Below, piece by piece: positions 57,833 to 64,000 of a stretch of 64,000 bases of DNA. Under the pieces are notes generated by a model, which worked only from the letters and a program-made list of their open reading frames with translations, did no database searches and was not told the DNA's origin. How positions within the stretch are numbered: position 1 is the first letter of the stretch; every line of letters begins with the position of its first letter. The position numbers and the translations under genes were made by a program. The DNA is from Pantoea deleyi. Its GTDB lineage: Bacteria > Pseudomonadota > Gammaproteobacteria > Enterobacterales > Enterobacteriaceae. Location: positions 2,480,001 to 2,544,000 of the forward strand of contig NZ_CP071405.1 of NCBI RefSeq assembly GCF_022647325.1. Reading direction: 5' to 3'.

Positions 57833-58633
57833 TTACCTGTTCTCGGGGACCAGCGCCTGCTGTAAATGGCGGGTCAGGCGACGCGCGGCCAGCGGCTGCG
57901 CATCGGGGTTACTTTCAAAAAATGACTGACTGTCAATCCTGTGCCGGACCCGCACGGTAAACCGTGGTTTCACCGGCGGGATCTCAAACCAGCGGCTCTG
58001 TTTGTCGAGCATACGCTGGCTGCAGGTAATGTGTACCACGCGCAGATCGCATCCCGCGCGCACCGCAATGTTGGCGGCCCCGCGCTGCAGCGTCAGCGGC
58101 TGACCATAGCGGGTGCGGGTGCCTTCCGGAAAGATCAGGATGGTATCGCCGCGGGCCAGCCGCCGCTGGCTGTCCGGCAGCAGCGTCTCCGCCTCGCTGT
58201 TGATGAGGTAGTCCGCGGCGCGGATCACGCCGCGGACAAACGGATTCTTCTGCAGATCGGCCTTAACCAGACAATCCATCTCCGGCAACACCGAGGCGAT
58301 CATCACATAGTCGATCAGTGACGGGTGATTGGCGATGATCAGACAGCCACGATCCCGCTGCAGCGCGTCGGCGCCTTCGATGCGGTAGTCAAAGACGCCG
58401 GTCATCCGGCAGAAACGCAGAAAGCAGCGAAAGCTGAAGGCGATGGCGCGACGCGCCAGCAGGCGGCGGCGCAGCGAATTGCGCTGAACCAGCAGCAGCA
58501 GGTTGAAGCCCAGCAGCGACAGCAGCAGGCCACCGAGGCCGAACAGCGTAAAACTCACCGCCGTCATCAGCAGTCGCCAGAGGTAGTTCAGGCGGCTGCC
58601 CCTGCGCTGTGCAGAGGATAACGGGTCAGCCAT
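57833..58633 (-). CDS. apeD: Acyltransferase ApeD (PlsC-type)
   Basis: 266-residue lysophospholipid-acyltransferase-like enzyme with N-terminal membrane helices (about 22-50), HX4D catalytic motif His103-Asp108 (NHPSLID) and FPEGTR near residue 168. A second acyltransferase besides the one in ApeJ, so two acyl transfers may build the final lipid. Overlaps the apeC stop by 8 bases. Confidence 0.85.
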   Translation of the reverse strand: MADPLSSAQRRGSRLNYLWRLLMTAVSFTLFGLGGLLLSLLGFNLLLLVQRNSLRRRLLARRAIAFSFRCFLRFCRMTGVFDYRIEGADALQRDRGCLIIANHPSLIDYVMIASVLPEMDCLVKADLQKNPFVRGVIRAADYLINSEAETLLPDSQRRLARGDTILIFPEGTRTRYGQPLTLQRGAANIAVRAGCDLRVVHITCSQRMLDKQSRWFEIPPVKPRFTVRVRHRIDSQSFFESNPDAQPLAARRLTRHLQQALVPENR

Positions 58634-59357
58634 CGCGTCGCCTCCAGTGCCACGTCAGGCGCTCGCCCGGCAGCGAAAAGGCGGCCGACCCCGCCAGCCA
58701 CTGCTGCAGAAACCCCAGGCTCTGCGGCAATCCCGGCGACGTCACCGGCTCAGATGCCGCCTGGCCCGTGCAGTGCAACGCGTCTCCCGCACGCAGCAGC
58801 AGCGCCACCGCATAGGGAACATTGACAGGCTGCTCCGCCAGCCACGGCAGATAGTAGTCAGGCACGATGCCGTCAAAATCGACCAGCAGCACCTGCTGAT
58901 AGCCCGCCTGATGCAGCGCACTGACTTCAATCAGCCCCTGCTGAAAGGAGTCGATGCCCGCGGCGATGGAGGTCGAGACCAGCGGCGCTTTCGCGGCAAT
59001 GGTCAGGCTGCCGACCGCGGAATTATGAACCGACATCGCGAAATCCGTGGGTGACATCGGCTGCTGATCGGCCAGGGTGGTGAGGATACGCAGATTACGC
59101 TCCAGTTCACCGTGACGGCTGGTGAAGACGATCGCGTCAACCTGCTGACGCGCCAGCAGTGCCAGCCCGCACTCTACCGCCGCACGACTGCCGCCGCTCA
59201 GACGACGCGCCGTCATCATCGGTAAAAACTGCGGCTTCGCCATCGCGCCGGCGGGATCGATCGCGTCGCCCTGTTGCGCCCAGTCCTGCCAGGCCTCGCT
59301 TCCGTGTAATCCGGGAGCCAGCGCCTGCCAGTCGACCAGCGAGTAAGTGAGTCTCAT
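58626..59357 (-). CDS. apeC: Shortened ketosynthase-like ApeC (chain-length-factor-type partner)
   Basis: 243-residue protein matching only the N-terminal part of a ketosynthase (PQFLPMMTARRLSGGSRAAVECGLALL; MSVHNSAVGSLTIA). The catalytic Cys and downstream His motifs of full KS enzymes are absent, fitting a non-catalytic partner of ApeO. First gene of the operon. The ribosome site is weak (GAG). An ops-like sequence lies inside it (59170-59181). Confidence 0.83.
   Translation of the reverse strand: MRLTYSLVDWQALAPGLHGSEAWQDWAQQGDAIDPAGAMAKPQFLPMMTARRLSGGSRAAVECGLALLARQQVDAIVFTSRHGELERNLRILTTLADQQPMSPTDFAMSVHNSAVGSLTIAAKAPLVSTSIAAGIDSFQQGLIEVSALHQAGYQQVLLVDFDGIVPDYYLPWLAEQPVNVPYAVALLLRAGDALHCTGQAASEPVTSPGLPQSLGFLQQWLAGSAAFSLPGERLTWHWRRRDG
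59170..59181 (-). promoter_or_regulatory. RfaH ops-like element inside apeC
   Basis: The minus strand reads GGCGGTAGAGTG, which keeps the GGCGGTAG core and the T at position 11 of the ops element recognised by the antiterminator RfaH. It differs from the usual pyrimidine at position 9. It lies about 180 bases into the first gene of a 13.4-kb operon; normal ops sites are in untranslated leaders, so this is tentative. Confidence 0.3.
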
Positions 59358-59578
59358 CTCAACACTCTTTTGTCATGCATGTGGTGTCGGCGTGCATCGG
59401 GTCGTCCCCGCCGCTTAGCCAGTCAGGTCTGCCCTGCCCGGCCACCGGCCGCCTCGCGCTTCACGGTAGAGGCTTGTCCGGTGGTTGAGCAATAGCAGTG
59501 CATCTGATTTATCGGCCGTTGCGCGGCGAACGTTATGCGCCGGAGGCCTGACGACAACACAGCGTGACGATCAGGCCG
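59358..59578 (-). other. Leader region of the aryl polyene operon
   Basis: 221 GC-rich bases between the small lipoprotein gene and apeC. It should contain the operon promoter if the operon is not read from the lipoprotein gene, but I see no convincing -35/-10 pair. A GGCCTGA/TCAGGCC inverted repeat lies just after the lipoprotein stop but lacks a T-run. A 22-codon open stretch ends overlapping the apeC ATG. Confidence 0.4.
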
Positions 59579-59965
59579 TTACCGGGCCGCCAGTGCGGAC
59601 AGACGCAGCTGGATATCCTGGTCGAGATTGGCGATCCAGCGGTTGTAGTTGTTGTGGATCTGCCCCTGCCCGGCCTTCAGGTTTTCGCTGCTGACATAAT
59701 CGATGCGGTAGTTCTGGCTGGTGTACGAGATACGAATCGTCGCCACGAAATCACGCTGGGCCAGTCGGCCGTTGATAACGCCGGGGGAAACCGGTGTCAT
59801 CACCCATTTGCGGCCTACGCCCGCTTCGATAATGGCCGTTTTCATCTGGTTATCGCTGTAGCGCTGCGTCAGGGTCTGATTCACGTTATGAATCGGCGCC
59901 GTGCGCGCACACCCTGTCAGTAACGCCGCAACCATGGCCAGCGTCAGAAACATCTTTTTGTTCAT
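59579..59965 (-). CDS. Small lipoprotein upstream of the aryl polyene operon
   Basis: 128-residue predicted lipoprotein. Signal MNKKMFLTLAMVAALLTGC ends in a lipobox. The mature part (QTLTQRYSDNQMKTAIIEAGVGRKWVMTPVSPGVINGRL...YNRWIANLDQDIQLRLSAL) looks like a small widespread lipoprotein family. I start at 59965, after AAGGGA; an adjacent ATG at 59968 and an upstream ATG at 60028 are also open. It may be the apeA-type gene of other APE clusters, but I cannot confirm that. Confidence 0.72.
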   Translation of the reverse strand: MNKKMFLTLAMVAALLTGCARTAPIHNVNQTLTQRYSDNQMKTAIIEAGVGRKWVMTPVSPGVINGRLAQRDFVATIRISYTSQNYRIDYVSSENLKAGQGQIHNNYNRWIANLDQDIQLRLSALAAR

Positions 59966-60073
59966 CATGATTCCCTTCTTTATCAATTCTATCAGTAAGT
60001 TAAACGGACAGCTCGCCGCGCGCATCATTAACTTTTCGTGCGCTTTTCCGTCTGGCTGGTCAAAAACCCGCGC

Positions 60074-60102
60074 ATGATACCATCGAATGTAAAGACAGGT
60101 AA
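60074..60102 (-). promoter_or_regulatory. Candidate promoter for the small lipoprotein gene
   Basis: The minus strand shows TTACCT, a 17-base spacer and TATCAT (five of six -10 bases), about 110 bases before the lipoprotein start. The -35 is weak. Confidence 0.35.
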
Positions 60103-60232
60103 GCAGAAGTCTGCGTGGGTTTTTGGGGGTTATTTGGGGGATAGGAATCGGGGAAGGTGCGCCATCGTTGCGACAGCACCCAGGCCGATCCCGCCTCCGT
60201 GACTCTGGTTGCGGCTGGATCGGCCGGATGGA

Positions 60233-61615
60233 TTATGACGCTGGCGTCGCTCTCCAGCCACCGCCCAGCGCCCGGTAGAGGTCGATCTGCGCCAGCAGCA
60301 GGTTGCTTTTCACCGTCACCAGGTTCAGCTGGGTCGAAAACAGGGTACGCTGCGCGTCCAGTTCATCCAGATAGGAGGCGTAGCCGTTCTGGTAGCGGTT
60401 GCGGGCGATACGCAGCGCTTCCTTCACGTAGCTCTCCTGCTGTTGCAGCGCCCTGAGCTGCGCTTCACGCTGCCTGATGGCGTCGACGGCGTCACTGACT
60501 TCTGCGAAGGCGTTGCGCACCACTTTTTCATAGCCATAGAGCGCCTGATTTCGCGTCGCCATCGAGACATCGACCTGCGCCGTCAGCGCTTCGCGGTTCA
60601 GCAGCGGCGCAAGGATACTGCCCCCCACACTCCAGAGCCGGAACGGGTTGTCCGCGAGCTGATGCAGCACCGAACTCTGCAGGGTGCCGGTGGCGGTGAG
60701 ATTCAGGCCCGGCAGGAGTTTCGCCTGCGATGAGGCGAGGCTGGCATCCGCCGCCAGCAGCTGGCGCTGCGCCTGGACGATATCCGGACGACGATTAAGC
60801 AGCGCCGAGGGCAGCAGCGACGGCATCGGCTGCGGTGAAATCTGATCAAACTGCTGACGGCGGGCGATGCTGCGCGGATTCATGCCGGCCAGGATGCTGA
60901 GCGCGTTCTCCTGCTGGGCGATCTGATGCTGCAGCAGCGGCAGCTGGGCGCTGGCCGACTGGTACTCCGACGCCGCCTGCATCCACTCCAGCCGGGAGGT
61001 ATACCCGGTTTCAAACTGACGCTGCGCCAGCTTCAGCGAATGACTGCGGCTCGCCAGCGTCGCCTCGGTGACCCGCAACTGCTCATCCAGCGCGCAGAGG
61101 TTGAAATAGCCGGACGCCACCGAACTGGCAATCGTCAGTTCGGCGGCAGAGGCGGCGGCCTGCTGCGCCGCTAACGTCGCCTGCGCCGCCGTGATGCTGC
61201 TGCTGCGTGCGCCCCAGAGGTCCACATCGTAGTTCGCCTTCAGCAGCCCCTGAAAAATATCGGTTTCATAAGGCTGGCCCGTGACCGACGAGAGCGTGCG
61301 CTCGCGGGTCGCGGCCACGCCGGCGCTCACGCTGGGGAGGTTATCGCCCTCGGCGGCGCGCAGCTGGGCGCGATACTGATCCACCCGGGATCGCGCCGTG
61401 AGAATATCGGGATTGTTACGCAGCGCCTGGCTGACCAGGCGGTTAAGATTCTCATCATGAAATGCGCGCCACCACGCCGCCTCGGGCGCCGCCGATGGCC
61501 CGACCTGGCCGCGCCAGGCGTCCGGGATCAGCAGCGAAGCGGGTGCCTTCTCAACCTGGGTTGCGCAGCCCGACAGCAGCAGGGCCAGCGCGGCGATCAG
61601 AGAGTGCGGCCTCAT
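60233..61615 (-). CDS. Outer-membrane efflux lipoprotein, NodT/OprM family
   Basis: 460-residue TolC-like outer-membrane factor. Lipobox MRPHSLIAALALLLSGC; then two OEP repeats with long alpha-helical segments (LVSQALRNNPDILTARSRVDQYRAQLRAAEG; LNRRPDIVQAQRQLLAADASLASSQAKLLPGLNLTATG). It would form the outer channel of the tripartite pump encoded with the next two genes. Its ATG overlaps the adaptor stop by 4 bases. Confidence 0.9.
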   Translation of the reverse strand: MRPHSLIAALALLLSGCATQVEKAPASLLIPDAWRGQVGPSAAPEAAWWRAFHDENLNRLVSQALRNNPDILTARSRVDQYRAQLRAAEGDNLPSVSAGVAATRERTLSSVTGQPYETDIFQGLLKANYDVDLWGARSSSITAAQATLAAQQAAASAAELTIASSVASGYFNLCALDEQLRVTEATLASRSHSLKLAQRQFETGYTSRLEWMQAASEYQSASAQLPLLQHQIAQQENALSILAGMNPRSIARRQQFDQISPQPMPSLLPSALLNRRPDIVQAQRQLLAADASLASSQAKLLPGLNLTATGTLQSSVLHQLADNPFRLWSVGGSILAPLLNREALTAQVDVSMATRNQALYGYEKVVRNAFAEVSDAVDAIRQREAQLRALQQQESYVKEALRIARNRYQNGYASYLDELDAQRTLFSTQLNLVTVKSNLLLAQIDLYRALGGGWRATPAS

Positions 61616-62706
61616 GGCGTTCCCTCTGCGGCAGGCTGCGCGGCGGTGTCGATATCCACTTCCACCGACATCCCCGGACGCAGCTGCGCCATATCCTGCT
61701 CATTGATGCGGATACGAACCGGGATCCGCTGGGCGATTTTGACGAAGTTACCGGTGGCGTTGTCGGGGGAAATGGCGCTGAACTCCGAGCCCGCCGCCGG
61801 TGAGATAAACTCCACCTGGCCGTTAAAGCGCTTACCATCCAGCGCATCAACCCGGATGCTCACCGGCAGGCCGGGGCGGATGTGCGCCAGCTGGGTCTCT
61901 TTCAGGTTAGCGATGATCCATTTGTGGTTCGGTACCACAGAGGTCAGGCGCGTTCCGGCGGTGACGTAAGCGCCGGTGCGCACCGAGAGCTGGCCGAGCT
62001 GCCCGTCGTCGGGCGCGGTAATCCGGGTGTTCGCCAGGTCGATCTCCGCCAGCTCCAGCGCGGCGCGGGCGCTGGCGACATCGCCCTCCAGCGCGCCACG
62101 GTTGACGATCACGGTTTGCAGATTCTGCTCAGCGACGGCGATCTGGGCGGCGGCCTGGCGCACCTGCGCCTGCGCCTGCGCGCTGGCGGCGCGGGCAGCA
62201 TCGCGCTCACGCACGGACAGCGATCCATCTGCCGTAAGGTTTTCGACGCGCTTCAGGTCGAAGCCGCTCTTCAGCGCCTGGGCTCTGGCATTCTCCAGCG
62301 CCGCCCTGTTGCTCTGAATCGTGGCTTCTGCGCTGCGCCGCTGCTGCAGGTTATTGTTCAGCGCCGCCTGCTTCATTGCCAGCTGCGCCTGCGCCTGATG
62401 CACCCGCTGGCGATAGATACGGTCATCAATCGTCATCAGCAGCTGCCCTTTTTTCACCGGCTGCAGATCGATCACCTCCACCGAGGTGAGATAGCCATTG
62501 ACCTGCGGACTGATAAAGGTCACCTGACCGCGCACATAGGCGTTCTCGGTGCTCTGTATGGCGCTGGTAAAGGGCCAGAGCTGCCAGGCATAGAGAATGA
62601 CCAGTACGCCAAGGACGACGATGCCGCTGCCCGCGGCGATGGAAAGGATACGGCGACGAGTTGCGCGTTCGCGTTCGGCCGCCTGAAGCTCATCCTGCTG
62701 ACTCAT
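61612..62706 (-). CDS. HlyD/EmrA-family membrane fusion protein
   Basis: 364-residue periplasmic adaptor. One N-terminal membrane helix (ILSIAAGSGIVVLGVLVILYAW, about 20-41), biotinyl-lipoyl-like halves (AYVRGQVTFISPQVNGYLTSVEV and ITAPDDGQLGQLSVRTGAYV), and a long coiled coil between (about 95-190). Similar to EmrA/FusE-type adaptors. 4-base overlaps with both neighbours (ATGA). Confidence 0.9.
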   Translation of the reverse strand: MSQQDELQAAERERATRRRILSIAAGSGIVVLGVLVILYAWQLWPFTSAIQSTENAYVRGQVTFISPQVNGYLTSVEVIDLQPVKKGQLLMTIDDRIYRQRVHQAQAQLAMKQAALNNNLQQRRSAEATIQSNRAALENARAQALKSGFDLKRVENLTADGSLSVRERDAARAASAQAQAQVRQAAAQIAVAEQNLQTVIVNRGALEGDVASARAALELAEIDLANTRITAPDDGQLGQLSVRTGAYVTAGTRLTSVVPNHKWIIANLKETQLAHIRPGLPVSIRVDALDGKRFNGQVEFISPAAGSEFSAISPDNATGNFVKIAQRIPVRIRINEQDMAQLRPGMSVEVDIDTAAQPAAEGTP

Positions 62707-64000
62707 TGTTTCTCCGTTGATTCCTGTAATGCGGCCATCTGTTGCTGCTCACGCAGGTTAAATTGCGCCTGACGCCAGTCGAGATAACGACGCCGGGTTA
62801 AGCGCCAGATCACCCACATCAGGGTAATGAGTGCCAGCGCGGCGGTTAACAGGTAGGTGTCGTTATAGGCGAGGACGTTGGCCTGCAGCGTGGCCACCGT
62901 CTGCAACTGGCTGGTGCTCTGCGCGCCGCGCAGCACGTCGTCGCCCACCAGCGAGTTAAACAGGGCATTGTACTGGCTGAGCCGTTCGGTGACGTTGGGG
63001 TCGAGCAGAGAGAGCTGATCCCCCAGCAGGCTGGAGTGATACTTCTCCCGCCAGACCTGAAACGTGCCGAGGATCGCCGAGCCGATCAGGCCGCCCAGGT
63101 TCTGACTCATGCCAAACAGCACCACAAAGCTCACCAGATTTTTTGGCTGCGTCACTACGCTGCCGATCCCCATCAGCATCGCGGGCGCCATAAAGAAGGC
63201 GCTGCTGAAGCCCAGCAGAAACTGACTGAAATACATCTCGGTGGCGCGGGTCAGCGGGCTGGACTGCGCATCCATCAGCGACGCAATAATCATCACCACC
63301 AGTGAGGCGACAATCGGCCAGCTGAGGTGGTTGGGTTTGATGGTCAGCGCACTGGCGGCGATACCCACAATCACTCCGGCAATGATCGCCAGCGCCAGGC
63401 CGCGCATCTGATCGTTCTGCAGGCCAATCTGCTGCAGAAAACCGACCGCGCCGGTGTTCTGCTCGGCCAGCACGATACGGATCATAATCATCACGATGCC
63501 GAGCCGCACCATCATGCCGCTGCTGAGCCAGCGGGTGTTGATCAGCGGGTTGCGCCGGTTGTGCTCAATAACGATGGCCGCGACGATCAGCGTCAGGGCG
63601 ATGGCGGTACAGATCCCCAGCCACGGCGTAGTAAACCACCATTCGATGCGCCCCAGCGTCAGGACGCCGCACAGCAGCGCCATGCCGGGAGCCAGCAGGA
63701 TGAAGGTGACGAAATCCATCTTTTCAAAGGTTTTGATGCGATCGCCGGGCGGCAGCTTGACGAGCAGCACGCCGCCCAGCGCAATCAGCGCCAGACCGAG
63801 TTCAAACAGGTAGAGACCGCGCCACTCGTTGAGCTGCAGCAGTTCGGAGGAAAACAGACGGGCCAGGGGGATCGCCAGCTGCGACACCGTCAGGCCAATA
63901 ACCAGCGCTTTCAGACGATGTTTCGCGGGCCACGCCTGCACCTGATAGTAGATCCCCAGCGAGCTGAGGGCTGCCGCCACCATGCCGTGGGCGGTGCGCA
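62703..64000 (-). CDS. EmrB-like DHA2 MFS permease, N-terminus beyond window
   Basis: At least 432 residues, still open at the right edge (reading RTAHGMVAAALSSLGIYYQVQAW), so the N-terminal membrane helices are missing here. Remaining sequence has about ten hydrophobic helices of the 14-TM drug:H+ antiporter-2 family. The first internal ATG at 63983 is not the true start. Forms a three-gene pump operon with the adaptor and outer-membrane factor. Substrate unknown. Confidence 0.88.
   Translation of the reverse strand, partial: RTAHGMVAAALSSLGIYYQVQAWPAKHRLKALVIGLTVSQLAIPLARLFSSELLQLNEWRGLYLFELGLALIALGGVLLVKLPPGDRIKTFEKMDFVTFILLAPGMALLCGVLTLGRIEWWFTTPWLGICTAIALTLIVAAIVIEHNRRNPLINTRWLSSGMMVRLGIVMIMIRIVLAEQNTGAVGFLQQIGLQNDQMRGLALAIIAGVIVGIAASALTIKPNHLSWPIVASLVVMIIASLMDAQSSPLTRATEMYFSQFLLGFSSAFFMAPAMLMGIGSVVTQPKNLVSFVVLFGMSQNLGGLIGSAILGTFQVWREKYHSSLLGDQLSLLDPNVTERLSQYNALFNSLVGDDVLRGAQSTSQLQTVATLQANVLAYNDTYLLTAALALITLMWVIWRLTRRRYLDWRQAQFNLREQQQMAALQESTEKQ

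Noticed and set aside
59356..59422. 22-codon open stretch overlapping the apeC start as a remnant of an upstream ape gene
   Set aside because: Too short and Arg-rich; nothing resembles a methyltransferase.
1..64000. CRISPR arrays, insertion sequences, tRNA or rRNA genes, prophage
   Set aside because: No regularly spaced repeats, transposase-like products, terminal inverted repeats or tRNA-like cloverleaves were seen on reading both strands; not an exhaustive computed search.

Overview
The window reads as a chromosomal segment of an enterobacterium. Gene order and protein sequence closely follow the Escherichia coli fab-rne-flg-pyrC-opg region. The protein divergence, the missing mdtH and mdtG drug-efflux genes, and an aryl polyene cluster next to clsC point to the Erwiniaceae, most likely Pantoea. 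This assignment is from memory of gene order and sequence; no search was run.

Layout. Positions 1-6624 hold the fatty-acid/phospholipid operon on the minus strand (yceD-rpmF-plsX-fabH-fabD-fabG-acpP-fabF, with only the first 10 codons of fabF in the window), then yceF (plus) and rluC (minus). Positions 6625-10668 hold the long rne leader, rne and its terminator. Positions 10812-22562 are a complete flagellar block: flgKL (minus, FliA-type promoter), flgBCDEFGHIJ (minus), and flgA and flgMN (plus, FliA-type promoter before flgM). A FlhDC-like box lies between the divergent flgB and flgA. Positions 22584-36900 carry core and stress genes: murJ, mviM, yceH, rimJ, grxB, yceB, pyrC, dinI (perfect LexA box), bssS, solA, cybB, yceI, trhO, lpxL, mysB and yceK. 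Two small genes of unknown function also lie here, at 29644 and 35871. Positions 37028-44127 hold osmoregulated periplasmic glucan synthesis (opgGH, opgC) and the cardiolipin synthase clsC. A glycosidase-like protein with an altered active site follows at 44280, and then two tiny membrane-protein genes.

The main accessory element is 45916-59357 on the minus strand, a tightly overlapping 16-gene aryl polyene (APE) operon. It encodes two carrier proteins, an adenylating ligase, two full ketosynthases plus a shortened ketosynthase partner, a ketoreductase, two hot-dog dehydratases and a thioesterase. It also encodes two acyltransferase domains (one fused to a glycosyltransferase), a LolA-like protein, an MMPL-type exporter, a lipoprotein and a membrane protein. 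Together these would build an aryl-capped polyene on a carrier protein, attach it to a lipid and move it to the outer membrane. Upstream are a small lipoprotein gene (59579-59965) and a three-gene efflux operon (NodT-like outer-membrane factor, HlyD/EmrA-like adaptor, EmrB-like permease) that runs off the right edge.

I saw no rRNA, tRNA, insertion sequence, prophage or CRISPR array. The most unusual points are the reduced APE gene set, an RfaH ops-like sequence inside its first gene, a glycosidase with Gln at the acid/base position, the small unannotated membrane-protein pair, a Cys-rich small protein in an AT-richer gap, and an apparently near-leaderless yceD message.
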